From NCBI GenBank assembly GCA_014529385.2, contig CM043962.1, positions 121,913,970 to 121,977,969 of the forward strand: a stretch of 64,000 nt of DNA, given 5' to 3'. The notes under the pieces are model-generated. The model was not told the origin of the DNA and searched no databases. It saw nothing but the letters and a program-made list of their open reading frames with translations. The DNA comes from Adiantum capillus-veneris. Taxonomy: Eukaryota; Streptophyta; Polypodiopsida; Polypodiales; Pteridaceae. Both the position numbers and the translations under genes were made by a program. Position 1 is the stretch's first letter, and each line of letters begins with the position of its first letter. Below are positions 1-11,063 of this stretch, piece after piece.

Positions 1-1260
1 TTTGTTGTAGCAAACAAAAGTGCTAGCACCATTTGCTCAGTGCTAGTGTAGCTCTTCTTCGGGCCAATCATCATTCTACTAGAGAAGTAGATAGGGCGCA
101 TAAAAGAAGTGTGAGGGTCATTTTTCATTAGCACTACCCCAAGTGTGACGTTGGCCACACTAGGGTTGACATAAAACGGCTCATCCCACTTTGGAGGAGA
201 AATGGTGGGGAGTGAGGCTAGAATCTATTTCATTTCATTGAACTGCTGCTTGTTATCTTCACTCCAAGTGAAGATATCCTTATGTGTAACCTGTTGTAGA
301 GGGTTTACAACCTAGAGAGAAGATTCTACTCAAGTACCTCACCTTTTGCACAAAGGAGACCAACTACTTTGTTGTGGTAGGAGAGAGCAAAGACACGTCT
401 TGAATCTTGCTAGGATCAGCGTCAATTCCTTAGAATAAAACAACATGGCCCAAGAGAGTAACGTTACTCTCTGCAATATGACATTTATCCACATTGAGTT
501 ACCCACCCAAAGATTGTAACCTAGCTAGACCCTCATACACTTTCTCCAAGTGCAACGATCGTGAGCTATAGATACAAAAATCATCAATGAATGCACGAAT
601 TGATTTGCCAAAGAAAGGCTGAAACACATATGTGAAAAAACTCTGAATGGTAGATGGGGCGTTAATGAGACCAAAAGGCATAACCCTATATGCAAAACAC
701 CCCCATGGTGTGATGAAGGTGGTCTTTAGCTGATCTTCTGAGGTGGTGCTGATTTGGAAGTACCTGGAATAGCCATAACACACAATGTAGCATTCATATC
801 CTACTACCTCATTAAGAGTTTCATCTTGGAAGGGAGAGGGAAATGATCTCTCTTTGTAGCTATGATTTGTACAACACATACTCTCCACTTACCATTCTTC
901 TTTCATGTGACCACCACTGGAGAGACCCAGTCTGAGTCTTCAACGGGGTAGATGAAACCCGCTTCCAAGAGCCTTTTACCTCCTTGAGTAGGGTATCCTG
1001 CTGAATCACTCCTAGTCGTTTGAGTTTCTGCACTACATGTTTGCTACCTTATTTTAGCTTGATGTGGTGTTGGACAACTGTGATGCCTGCGATCTTGTCA
1101 TACTCATCAATGAATAATGTAGTGAAGTTTGTTAACATTGAAACATAACCTTGACGCTCTTTGCCATTCAACTCACTAGAAAGCATACGATGAAGCTTAC
1201 TCTCCTCTACTAGAGGTTGTGTAGTTGGTGGCTCTCCTTGGCTTGACGATGGTGCGTCTT
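1..1260 (-). pseudogene. Ty3/gypsy reverse transcriptase fragment
   Basis: This is a broken pol reading on the minus strand. The longest open piece (888-499) carries palm motifs of a gypsy reverse transcriptase: a SRYFQI block, KTTFITPWGCFAYRVMPFGL, and the catalytic box as AFIDDFCIYSS, where FIDD replaces the usual Y/FxDD. Upstream (higher coordinates, to about 1260) the reading continues through several stop codons with a palm-proximal stretch (IIPLHD-type context is not preserved). The FxDDF form resembles the Athila/Tat side of Ty3/gypsy. No RNase H or integrase is seen to the left because the window ends. The fragment is inactive in this form. It may be a separate element or the displaced pol of the element to its right. 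Confidence 0.75.
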
Positions 1261-1317
1261 ATTGCTCTACCTTCTTTGGGTCCTTGAGAATGATTCCCAT
1301 CACATCGATATTGTTGC

Positions 1318-1431
1318 ATCGGCGATCACTCTTACCCTTTTCCTATTGGACCGACAAGCCCGGTACCTGACTCTACCAAATAAATAATACAATGTCCATC
1401 GTAGGTGATAGGAATGTGCATGAGGGTTAAC
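1318..1431. repeat. 114-bp dispersed repeat, copy 1
   Basis: This segment matches 10734-10847 over 114 bp with about six substitutions and no gap. Here it lies just upstream of the minus-strand pol relic. There it is next to a CT microsatellite. On the minus strand both copies begin with a TTAACCCTCA-type end and read through without internal indels. Its parent family is not recognised. Confidence 0.7.
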
Positions 1432-1499
1432 ATGCCCCCCTTCCTGATGTAGATTCCGTCCTCGGAAGCTATTGAGTTGAAGCTCGTTCATCGATGTGG

Positions 1500-2924
1500 A
1501 AGATCCTTTGAGATGAGTGTCCTTAGCCTTCTTCAGTCACTGCAAAATCAAACAACATTGGCACAGTAATTTCATTCTCATAAACAATTAAAAAGCATAT
1601 GCAATTGTAGGTAGACAATTTAATTGATAATAGAATTTTATACGGTTTGTTAGCAATAAACATTAAATTGTAATATAATCATACGCATAAACAGTAGTAA
1701 AGGTAACCTTCTCAATTTTCTCTGGTCAGTTAAGTTGTTTAATCGCGAGAGCCAAGTATTTCATGTTCGAGAGCTGACTAGAGGCTATACCTAGAAGACC
1801 TTGTAGTTAAGCTACGATAAAAGGAATTTCTCATGAAATCATCGCCTGACTGATTACCTTTTCTTTGACCCCCCAAAGTCTTTTCATAGTGATCCAATTT
1901 TGATGTGTGTGCTTATTTTGTATGCCTTGGGTTTTTTGCTTTTCAAGGAAAAGCGCCCACACTGGGAACCTCTAGGGCTCTAGTACCATAGGCGATACAG
2001 GTGAGTGAAGTACCAAATCAAGCTGAGATTTTTCTTCCAGCTTAATATTTTACATTATGGCACTTTTATTTTTTGTTTGTTCATTTTCAACATTTAAATT
2101 TTGTAACTTTGGGGGGTCATATAACACTGTTACACCTCCCCAGGCTCATCACACTAGTAAACTCCCTTTATAATACTTAGGCTAAAGGTCAATAGGGACT
2201 AAGCCCACTAGAAAGCCCTAGTACATTTCACACAATGCTGCCTAAATCGGATTAAGAACCTAAGTAACCATTCATTATTAGGAAGGCATTCCCCATGGTA
2301 TTAAGAGAAGATCTATAACACCTAACTTGGTCAAACTAGCTTAGTCGAACTGCTTGATTTTTAAATCTAGACAAGTGATTATGACCAAAAATTACATTGA
2401 ATTTAATGTTTGGTACTAACCAAATGCGTTGAATATTATGCTACCAATCACAATCAAAGCAGACAAACATGGATGCAAAAAAAGATAAGGGGCAATGCTA
2501 ATGGACAAGAAACACCTGTTTGTGTTGATGGTCGCGCTTGATTTGAAGTGTGAACGAGAGAAAGATTCCACCAAATCCTAATAACAGCAACACATTCCTG
2601 TACACACAAGGAAACACAAAGAATACCTCTAGGAGGCACATCACTGGAAAGAAAGAACTTTGCTAATCACTAAACTACCCTCCATCACTCGAGCGATGAG
2701 GATCAAAGGTGTTTAACGACATAGGTCTTTGTTTTAGTGTACCGGATGTGATTGCGTAGGTCTGGGTCAATGTTTTGACTTTTATTGTGCATATTCATTT
2801 GCTAATTGATCTTGCTCTTTATTATTTTTGTTTTTTGTTAGTATAAGGCTTTATATATACATTCCCTAAGATTGGGACATTGAGAGGTCAGTGAGGAAGG
2901 TTGAGAGGGAAGTGAGTGAATGAT
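1500..2924. other. AT-rich non-coding stretch, possible LTR body
   Basis: No supported coding region is seen. If the purine tract at 2940-2951 is a polypurine tract, this stretch would be the 3' LTR of the minus-strand element to its right. A TATA-like tract (around 2845-2865, readable as TATATAAAG on the minus strand) lies about 80 bp inside the proposed edge. Parts of 2700-2930 resemble 34640-34830, which lies beside another copy of the W-P-K module. Confidence 0.35.
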
Positions 2925-2951
2925 GATTGTCAACAAACACTCCCCCCTTTC
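2925..2951 (-). other. Candidate polypurine tract and LTR edge
   Basis: On the minus strand the sequence reads AAAGGGGGGAG followed at once by TGTTTGTTGACAATC. This is the layout of a polypurine tract joined to an LTR beginning with TG. It lies just 3' of the W-P-K coding module in the minus-strand sense. The equivalent position near 34830 is also purine-rich on the minus strand, though diverged. Confidence 0.4.
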
Positions 2952-2999
2952 TTGGGTAGATCATATCGTTTGAAATGTGCTCATCACCCTTTGAAACCA

Positions 3000-3842
3000 A
3001 TTGTTCCAGTTGGTAATAGGTGACAATTTTTGCCATTAGTTTTCTATTACCTTAGGTGCCTCGTCGAGTTGCATGGGTGGTAAGGTACTCTCCCAAGATT
3101 GAACTTGAAGTGATGCATCAGGTGATGCTTGAACACTGGGAGGTGTGGATTCCTTTGTAACTTTATGGAGGTCCATTGTTGTAGGTGGAGGCTGTGGAGA
3201 AGCTTTTACCTCTATGGATGCATTATATGAGGACCTAGAAGCCTCATGGGACTCCCCCCTTCTTGAGCTAGGTGGAACAAATCATTTTTTCTTTGGTATC
3301 CAAACTAGCTCTGGAGCGGGTGTATAGCATTCTGTGATTTTTTTCTTTCCGCGATCGTCAATTCGTTTTGGAGCTATAGGATTGAGCTCACATGGGTACA
3401 ATCTACGTTTTGGCACCCAAATTTGATCATTTCCTTGATAGTAGCCTTGGGCTTCCAATAGTCGTTTAGGAATCCAACGCCACGTTTCCTTACATTTCTT
3501 GGAGTGAGTGGGATGTTTCTTACAAGGCTTCTGTTTTTTAGTACTAGCTATGGTCGCCAAAGAAGCTTTAGGGACCCACTTGTATGTTTTCTTTGTTATA
3601 TTAGGATGATTCTTGTCAGAAGCTATATGCATTTCTTGTAGCATAATTAAGGGTACGAGTGGTGGCATTTCATCGCCCTCAGGTGTTACCCAGGTTGTCC
3701 CTCTGTTTCCCCAAGTGTCTATAGTTGCTGCTAGGTGGACCCAATCCACATTGTCTGACTTAGTCATCCCAGGTAGTACATCCATATAAGGAGAATCTTC
3801 CCCAACATTAGTGTCTGCTTTACACGTGTAACAATACTGCAA
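3000..3842 (-). pseudogene. W-P-K repeat module (3' ORF of the gypsy element)
   Basis: The minus-strand open frame 3842-3282 carries four short tryptophan-proline-lysine motifs: YKWVPKASL, WRWIPKRLL, QIWVPKRRL and LVWIPKKK. A LEAQGYY block lies between the second and third. After a stop the same frame continues as a Ser/Pro-rich tail to about 3000. The module recurs with the same order near 35.1-35.6 kb and at 57.3-57.9 kb, so it is a conserved part of a transposon family. It sits 3' of the protease region, next to the element's 3' end. I do not recognise the domain. A nucleic-acid binding or structural role is only a guess. Confidence 0.6.
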
Positions 3843-3908
3843 TGGGGCCGAGTGAACTGTGGTGTCAGATCTATGATCAATTATAAACCTGTTTCCTAGA
3901 GGATGTGC

Positions 3909-4775
3909 TCAACCAGTTACAAGATTTACTCGAATAAAAAAATCTTGGAACTGCAAGTAGACATGGTTTTTAGACCAGTCATGCACCATTTTTGCTTCCC
4001 TCATGAAAGGACGTCCTAAGATCATCTCAGATGCCATAGTGTGTTTGGAGAAATCCATAACAATGAAGGTAATCCTTATTTTATGTCCAAAGACCTTGAT
4101 CTTGAGATCTTCTAGCATCCCAATAGGTTTAACAATAAACCCATTGGCCATCTTCACTACTATGGTTGTGGTCGCAAGGTGAGGTCTTCCCATAGTTTCC
4201 CATCAATTTTTAGTCACAATGCTAACCCCAACGCCACCGTCAAGGATTCCCTTCACAGTTAATCCCTTAGTAGTGATTGGTATGGTCGCATTGGATTCAT
4301 CACCCTCAAAGTATTGTCCCAACTTGTTAACAGGTATTTCTATAACAAGGTTCTCATCTAGGTTGGGTTGTGGATCTAAGTGTTCCTCCTCTATTGGCAT
4401 CTCCCCAACTCCATCCATCTGTGCAAATTGTGGTAGCCCAAACTTTAGTTCTCCATTGAGGAAGGCTCGAAGAGCTGAGACTAGCTCAGGGTATTTATAT
4501 AGTTTGGACATAATGGTGGTTCTAACTTCTGAAGACATGAAATCTATCAATTTGGCAATGTTTAATGGCACCTTTCGGACTTCAGTCCCTTGACGTGGGG
4601 AAGATGGGATCTCCATTTCTTTGATAGGATCAAGTAGTCCCTTTGTAAACATTCTTTCCATCAAGAAGTGAGTATGCCCACTTTCCCATGACTTTAAGTC
4701 ACTTTCTTCTTGGATGACACTAGGTATAGCTAAGGGTCTATGGACTTGGTGAGCTTGTTGTTGCGTAGGGAACAC
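3909..4775 (-). pseudogene. Retropepsin region, downstream copy
   Basis: This is the downstream copy (minus-strand sense) of the tandem unit. It opens with linker sequence (4775-4320), then the likely aspartic protease active site, GILDGGVGVSIV, where the usual D-[ST]-G reads D-G-G. An in-frame TGA at 4203-4205 follows. Beyond it the frame continues with VKMANG, a hydrophobic KIRITFIVMDF strand and the second protease signature ILGRPFM, ending near 3909. The ILGRPF block is typical of gypsy retropepsins. The stop makes this copy non-functional as read. Confidence 0.65.
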
Positions 4776-4784
4776 GATGCATAT

Positions 4785-5550
4785 TTAAGGGTACGGGCAT
4801 TTCATCCCCCTCAGGTGTTACCCAGGTTGTCCCCCTATTTCCCCAAGTGTCTATGGTTGTCGCTAGGTGGACCCAATCCACATTTTCCGACTCAGTCATC
4901 CCATGTAGTACATCCATATAAGGAGGATATTCCCCATCCCCAACATCAGTGTCCGCTTTACACGTGTAACAATACTGCAATGGGGCCGAGTGAACTGTGG
5001 TGTCAGATCTATGATCAATTATAAACCTATTTCCTAGAGGATGTGCTTGACCAGTTACAAGATCCACTCGAATGACATAATCTTGGAACTGCAAGTAGAC
5101 AAGGTTTTTAGACCAATCATGCACCATTTTTGCTTCCCTCATGAAAGGACGTCCTAAGATCATCTCCGATGCCATAGTGTGTTTGGAGAAATCCATAACA
5201 ATGAAGGTAATCCTTATTTTATGTCCAAAGACCTTGATCTTGAGATCTTCTAGCATCCCAATAGGTTTAACAATAGACCCATTGGCCATCTTCACTACTA
5301 TGGTTGTGGTTGTAAGGTGAGGTCTTCCCATAGTTTCCCATCAACTTTTAGTCATGATGCTAACCGCAACACCACCATCAAGGATTCCCTTCACAGTTAA
5401 TCCCTTAGTAGTGATTGGTATGGTCACATTGGATTCATCACCCTCAAAGTATTGTCCCAACTTGTTAACAAGTATTTCTATAACAAGGTTCTCATCTAGG
5501 TTGGGTTGTGGATCTAAGTGTTGCTCCTCTATTGCATCTCCCCAGCTCCA
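4785..5550 (-). pseudogene. Retropepsin region, upstream copy
   Basis: This is the upstream copy of the tandem unit. The D-G-G active-site stretch is followed by the same in-frame TGA (5341-5343), then MGRPHLTTTTIVVKMANG, the FIVMDF strand and ILGRPFM. The frame stays open into the duplication junction near 4738. The stop occurs at the same codon in both copies, so the nonsense change probably predates the duplication. Confidence 0.65.
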
Positions 5551-5555
5551 TCCAT

Positions 5556-6434
5556 CTATGAAAATTGTGGTAGCCCAAACTTTAGTTCTCCATTGAGGAA
5601 GGCTCGAAGAGCTAAGACTAGCTTAGGGTCTTTATATAGTTTGGACATGATGGTGGTTCTGACTTCTGAAGACATGAAATACATCAATTTGGCGATGTTT
5701 AAGGGCACCTTTTGGGCTTCAGTCCCTTGATGTGGGGAAGATGGGATCTCCATTTCTTCGATAGGATCAGGTAGTCCCTCTGTAAACATTCCTTCCATCA
5801 AGAAGTGTGTACGCCCACTTTTCCATGAATTTAAGTCACTTTCTGCTTGGATGACATTAGGTATGGCTAAGGGTCTACGGACTTGGTGAGGTTGTTGTTG
5901 CGTAAGGAACACAGTGTCTGTAATCTGGATCTGCCTAGGTGCTAGTTCTAGATCCCTTTGGGTATCTTCTACCAAAATCCTTAATTGCTTGACTCGCTCA
6001 ATCTCCTCTATAGGGTTTGGATAAGTTCCTATCTTCTTCTTGGATCCTGGCCATTGTGGCTCATGAAGATCTTCCTTGTTGGTTTCTATCTTAGTGGTCG
6101 TTTTGGTCTCCATGGTTTCACCTGAATCAGAATCTTCTTCGATGTCGTTCATATATACCAGGTCATCACCAGTCCCTATGTTGGTCTTTGAACTAGGGTC
6201 TGCCTTCGCTGCTTTTTGCGATCTCTTTCTTCGTGTTTTCTTCTTTTTTTGAGATTGGGAAATTGATGCCGTGTCTCTTTCCTCAAGAATATTGTTTTGT
6301 TTTTGGAGCATCGATCGTGTGAGTACGTTTACTGGTACCACATGTGTACTTTGTGATGGCTCCTCAGTAACTTCAATCAAGTTTAATGGCCTAATCTTCG
6401 ACGCATTTGGATTATTTGGACATTGGGCAATCAA
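5556..6434 (-). pseudogene. gag-protease linker with basic region
   Basis: A 292-residue open segment lies between the gag zinc knuckles and the protease. It contains a strongly basic run (KKKKTRRKRSQKAAK), an acidic patch (DIEEDSDSGE) and a long polar region. Its C-terminal third is the part shared with the downstream tandem unit (LNIAKLMYFMSSEVRTTIMS). It has no start of its own and is best read as the middle of a Gag-Pro polyprotein. The basic run could act as a nuclear localisation or RNA-binding segment, which is inference. Confidence 0.5.
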
Positions 6435-6449
6435 ATGATCTATGCCACA

Positions 6450-7322
6450 TCAATTACACATGAGTATCGTCATTGTAGACGTGCTCGCTTGATTGGTTTG
6501 CATTAGTCTGGCGTTCTTTTGTAGCCTAACAGGACACTCGGCTACACAATGTGGACCTCCACACTCATAGCATTGAAGAGGTGGTCTCTTAGCAGTGTAA
6601 TTGATATTTTGGTCTCTTGCCGCAAGAACAGCTACTTGATATACAGGTTTGACTTGTCCCCAATAGTCCTCCATGTAGTATTGTGGACTTTATTCAAGCA
6701 CATCCATCCCATAGGCAATATTAGGATCTATATCTTCCTCACAGCCTTCCAAACAAGCAATAGATGACTCACAACCCACTTGATTCACAGAAGTGATTCT
6801 CGGATATGGTTATTGCGGTCCTAGCACAGGAGGTGGTAAGGGTGTTGTTTGAACAACATTTTGGGCCCTAGGGACCATGTGTTGTGATGTTTGTTCAAGA
6901 GGTGGGGCCGGCATCAATGCAAGCACTTGAGGTGTGTCTGTCCATGCTAAGGTTGGTCTATTGGCCATCGCGTGCTTAAATACTATGCAATCCTTAGCTT
7001 GATGACCATACCTCCCACAGGCATTGCAGTTCCCATTGAATTTTACTATAAAAGTAGGGCATTCACTGGTACTATGCGGTCCATAGCATACTGAGAACCA
7101 TTGTTGCTCCCTTCTTGGATACATATGATTATTTTGTGGAGCATGATTGTCTCTAAGACTCTCTTGAATAGCCTTGGTAAGATCTGCTAAAGTCATCTCA
7201 GATATCTTTGGCTCCTTAGCAATAGGCTTTAAGGTCATTGGTTGATGCCCTGATGCTTGCGAGCCAATAGATTTAGTCTCAATAGACACTCTTTCTCCTT
7301 GAACCATTAAATTATCCTCCAA
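6450..7322 (-). pseudogene. gag nucleocapsid with CCHC zinc knuckles
   Basis: Two open pieces (7322-6810 and 6674-6450) in different frames carry retroviral-type zinc knuckles. CNACGRYGHQAKDC is a perfect C-X2-C-X4-H-X4-C box. CYECGGPHCVAEC is a shorter C-X2-C-X3-H-X4-C box. A partial box (CYGPHSTSEC) lies between the conserved MTLADLTKAI stretch and the first knuckle. Knuckles of this kind bind genomic RNA during packaging. The frame change between the pieces shows decay. Confidence 0.75.
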
Positions 7323-7397
7323 TTGGATCGGATTGGTGGTGACTGATTCCCAAATGGTGATACCTCTAATGACTAGGCCATTGTAGATATCCTCATG

Positions 7398-7829
7398 TCA
7401 TAATTCCCTAATGAATCTATCAAGCATTTGGTTATTGTTGAAGCGCTCATTTGGATTACAACGAGAATTCAAATGCTTCAAGCGACTTATAAAGTCTCTC
7501 ACCGACTCTCCTTCCTCTCGTTGGGCTTTCTGGAGCTGAGAAGCTACACCCCAAAGCACTCCCTCTCGTATGTATTCTTTCAAGAATAGTTTCCTAAGAG
7601 TAGGGTAAATCATTTTTTCTTCCACCCTTAGGGTTCTATACCAATCCCCTGTCTTTCCACTTAAGGTTGGGCTTAAAGCATTACTCTTATGCAGGTCATT
7701 GTGTTCTCCTAGAGAATGGAATATTTGTTCAAACACTTCGATATGATTTCTCACGCTCTCTATCAGGCGTGTTACGCATATTGTCAGCAATAGATCGACC
7801 AATAGATTGAGCAAATGTTGCCAAGTCAC
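7398..7829 (-). pseudogene. gag capsid domain
   Basis: The frame contains the Retrotrans_gag core: LSGKTGDWYRTL, then LRKLFLKEYI, then REEGESVRDFISRLKHLNSR. It is almost the same as the gag at the right edge of the window (63587-64000), which confirms a shared family. It is joined to the N-terminal part through a frame change near 7830. It belongs to the same polyprotein as the zinc-knuckle segment. Confidence 0.75.
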
Positions 7830-9355
7830 CTAAGTGAGCAGGCACCGTGGGTGAAGGCGCTCCAGAGACTACATATGTGGAGTAGGTATTGGAATTAGGC
7901 TTGGCGCATAGGAAGCCCTTGGGTTCCATGTTCGGTATGATGTTGTGCCATGTGGTGGCCCAAAGTTCATATGTGGGGCCCTAGGCATAACAGACGTCGG
8001 ATGTGACATGCTAATGCTAGCAGGTATAGTCCCATGGAATAAGAACTTGGGTGTTGTGGTTGTGGAGCATACGTAGTTGAAACAATGGGAGGGGTAGGGA
8101 CTACATGAGTGCGATGACCCATAGGTGCATACAATTGGTACACACTTGTAGGTACTGTTGCATGCATTCAGCTACCAGGTGGTGGTGCTTTACTGACAAA
8201 TGAGGTGCATGGCGTGTTTCTCGGCATGCCCATCATTGGGGTAGGCATGGTAGCCATGGTGTCATCAAGGGAAAGATGAGCTAGACTTGGAAAGGTAAAG
8301 CTATCACTTGTGGGATCAGATTGCACCGAGACCCCTGGCGAAACAACATATGGAGGATCCATCGGACTTACCGACGGAGTCTCCATTTGCGATAAGGTTG
8401 GTTGTTTAGCCTTTCCTGTATCCAAGAATCTCATGAGACCCGTTGAAGGCATGTTGATCCCCCTGTTCTGTCTTTCTAACTCAATGACCCTATGGATGAC
8501 CTCACAAACTCTTTGTTGTTGATCCTCCACACTAGTAGCACCCATTGTGGATTGTAGGAAATCTAACCAACCCACATGATAGGTGTGACCTATGTATAGG
8601 TCGATCAGAGTTTTTGTTTGTAGTTCGTACTCCCAGTTCTCATTTAAGAACACTCCATCTAGGATTGAGGTGCTAGGGGTGTCCTTTAAGCTAGATGCAA
8701 TGTTGCTTTCTAGGGGTTGGCCCTTAGCCGTTGCTAAGTCAGGAGCACTCAATTGCTCTCTTAGCAAGGATATTGACATAGGGGCTTTTGCTTTTAACTC
8801 TCTTCGTTGCTCCGCCTTGCGTAAGCTCTTGACTTCCTTTTCCCTAGCCGCAGTGATATATCGCTCAACCTCTTGCACTTCGGCAAGGCTTCTACCATCG
8901 GGTAATATGACCTCGGAGGGAAATAACTCTGAAGAGTCAGGAGGTGCAGTGAATGAAGTATTCATGTGAAAATTCTCTAAGGGTATAGGGTCTACGTTGG
9001 TCACAAATGGAGAATTTACTTCCCCACCCCCCTCATTTACATCATTAGCTCCATGTTCGGAGCGAGTGGCTCTACTAAAGGTTTCCTTCAAGCGGCTAAG
9101 CACGCTCGGCCCGGACCACGAGCCCATGGCATGCATGTCTTGGCTTGAACTATCAGGATTAGGCATCAGGAAACCCTCCATGACGTCGTAGTTGGAGGAA
9201 GAGTCACTAGCCGCTATGTTCGGGTCTTGGTTTGTACTACCTTGGGTCCCCGTCGAGGGCCTAGAACCTAAAGTAGGTGGATATTGAGAACTCGAGTAAG
9301 TCGAAATTCTCTCTAGTTGCTCCGTCTCCAGCACATGACCAGAGCGCAGATACAT
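7830..9355 (-). pseudogene. gag N-terminal region
   Basis: The open frame starts with MYLRSG at 9355, a start seen in many plant gypsy gags. It runs 395 residues to an in-frame TGA at 8168, then continues in the same frame to 7967 before shifting. The region is Ser/Pro-rich with an internal alpha-helical, charged stretch (VERYITAAREKEVKSLRKAE). It precedes the capsid core. The start is supported by the leader and primer binding site to its right. Confidence 0.6.
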
Positions 9356-10072
9356 GTGCCTTTGGCACCCTACAAGCGTTGGTGAATAACCTCGAAGGTT
9401 AACCGCTTACTTTTTTAAGCGTCCGTTTTGACTCGTGTTTTTTACGTTTTTAATGTTTTTTTAATGATCGATTTTTTTTATTAAAGTGTGTGATAGCTCA
9501 AAATGAGCGTATCACTCAGAGGGTCGTGGTGTGCTTGACAGCACAACGTTTGGTCACCTGAAGCTCCCTTGGTCCTCAAAAAAGTTGATTTTTAGCTACG
9601 TGTGAAGCTAAAATTCGTAATTTTAAAGGGCGATAGATGCCTAAGCCTGAGCGTGATCTTGGGCTTGGGTCTGGGAGATATTCCTGATCCCGGTCCTACC
9701 TTTAAATTTTTTTATTTTTTATTTTTAAAGGATAAGGTGGCGCCACAGCCTGCGCGAGAGCATACACACACTCTACCTACCTACTTCCAACTAATACATC
9801 TACTGTTACACACTAACACACTCTATTAGCTCTCAGAGATCTACTTCCTACTTATTGTATATTACATTACATAGAACTAACAACCTTAATACTTACACCT
9901 TACACAGAGAAAAAACACAGTACCTTTGAAAACTCCATTAACAAAAAAAATACACAGTTGTAACACAAAATCCTTCTTCTCAACACACACACCCTCCTTC
10001 CTTACCTTTCCTACAATTGAAATTGCACCACAAAAGAAGCACAGAGTTTCATTCAAGCTTAGTGTATGGCAT
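9356..10072 (-). other. Untranslated leader between primer binding site and gag
   Basis: About 0.7 kb of non-coding DNA lies between the tRNA primer site and the first gag ATG. It is AT-rich with T runs near 9410-9480 and 9700-9725. I see no gene in it. Confidence 0.55.
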
Positions 10073-10090
10073 TCCCCGGCAACGGTGCCA
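10073..10090 (-). other. Primer binding site, tRNA-Asp type
   Basis: On the plus strand the sequence TCCCCGGCAACGGTGCCA matches the 3' end of plant tRNA-Asp including CCA, with one mismatch. It would therefore act as a primer site for minus-strand reverse transcription on the minus-oriented element. A TG dinucleotide that would close an LTR (CA on the minus strand) lies 4 bp away at 10095. Confidence 0.75.
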
Positions 10091-10318
10091 AAAATGTACG
10101 TGTATGTCGCACGTGTCAATGCAAGGAACTTGCCGATACACCGTGTGCGAGCCACAAATGGCTCCAAGCACACAACAAGCTTAAACTAGTAAGCTCAAAG
10201 ATGGCGTTGGTGTGTCACTCACCGCTCTAAGCTTCCTGTCGTAGAGGATTCCTCGCCGCGAAGAATAGGGAGACGCCGCTACGCCGTGCTCAACCGCCTT
10301 GCCGCCGTAATGCTCGAT

Positions 10319-10320
<2 letters not shown>

Positions 10321-10416
<96 letters not shown>

Positions 10417-10465
10417 CTCTCTCTCTCTCTCATGCATACACACACACACAAGGAGATGAAGATCG

Positions 10466-10540
<75 letters not shown>

Positions 10541-10556
10541 GCATACACACACACAC
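10321..10556. repeat. Compound CT/CA microsatellite cluster
   Basis: Long CT (10321-10374), CA (10375-10412), CT (10413-10430) and CT (about 10467-10538) arrays are separated by short unique pieces. A CACACACACAAGGAGAT-type spacer occurs twice, showing that the cluster grew by duplication of a compound unit. Confidence 0.9.
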
Positions 10557-10733
10557 AAGGAGATTAAGAAGAAGAAGATGGAGATGGAGCAAGAGCACTC
10601 TTCAATTGCACAAATGAGAGAATGAGTGAATTTTAGGTTTAGTTGACTTTTATCTGAGCTCGCCTCATTCACACTTGGGCGCCCACGCTTAGCCAACTAA
10701 TCCCTTGAATGTTCTACTTAGAGTGCGCCTCTC

Positions 10734-10847
10734 ATCGGCGATCACTCTTACCCTTTTCCTATTGGATCGACAAGCTCGGTACTTGACTCTATCAAATAAA
10801 TAATACAATGTCCATCGTAGGTGATAGGAATGTGCGTGAGGGTTAAC
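10734..10847. repeat. 114-bp dispersed repeat, copy 2
   Basis: This is the partner of 1318-1431, about 95% identical. The match stops directly at a CT array (about 10848-10916), suggesting that the array marks one end of the repeat or grew at it. Confidence 0.7.
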
Positions 10848-10848
10848 A

Positions 10849-10916
<68 letters not shown>
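10848..10916. repeat. CT microsatellite
   Basis: An uninterrupted CT array of more than 30 units directly abuts the 114-bp repeat. Confidence 0.9.
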
Positions 10917-10918
<2 letters not shown>

Positions 10919-11063
10919 GCAGGGCCATGGCAGGACGTGTTGCATGATATCGTCTCACTTTCTCTGTGGAGGGCGGTGGACAAGCTTCACGAGGAAACCC
11001 TGTTGCAAGGCGGCCATGGCCCCTTGAGTAGAGGCTAGCTGAGCGGGAGTAAACCCTAAGCAA

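Larger units (their letters stand above)
3647..5922. repeat. Tandem duplication of 1138 bp
   Basis: Two head-to-tail copies, about 3647-4784 and 4785-5922, align with an offset of 1138 bp (briefly 1132 bp because of two compensating 6-bp indels). They differ by a few per cent. Each unit covers the end of the gag-pro linker, the protease active-site region and the beginning of the following segment. The duplication is internal to the element. Confidence 0.85.
2940..10094 (-). mobile_element. Ty3/gypsy-type element with gag, protease and W-P-K module
   Basis: From right to left on the minus strand this region has a primer binding site, a 0.7-kb leader, gag starting at 9355 (MYLRSG start), capsid, zinc knuckles, a basic linker, retropepsin (twice), a W-P-K repeat module and a candidate polypurine tract. 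No reverse transcriptase or integrase is seen between gag and the 3' edge, so this looks like a non-autonomous or internally deleted element. Frames are broken by several stops. The gag is close to the gag at 63587-64000 and 59284-59457, so at least two copies of this family lie in the window. Confidence 0.65.
10095..11063 (-). mobile_element. Candidate 5' LTR of the minus-strand element
   Basis: The LTR is inferred from the primer site. Its inner edge is at 10095; the outer edge was not found because no matching 3' LTR copy could be aligned. It contains long CT and CA tracts and a second copy of the 114-bp dispersed repeat. Open frames here are ERERER or LSLSLS artefacts. Confidence 0.35.

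Noticed and set aside
4219-4593. Plus-strand frames over the protease region
   Set aside because: Antisense shadows of the gypsy gag-pro; no independent motif.
10181-11063. Long ERERER / LSLSLS open frames on both strands
   Set aside because: They are translations of CT/GA microsatellites and have no stop codons because of the repeat, not because of coding.
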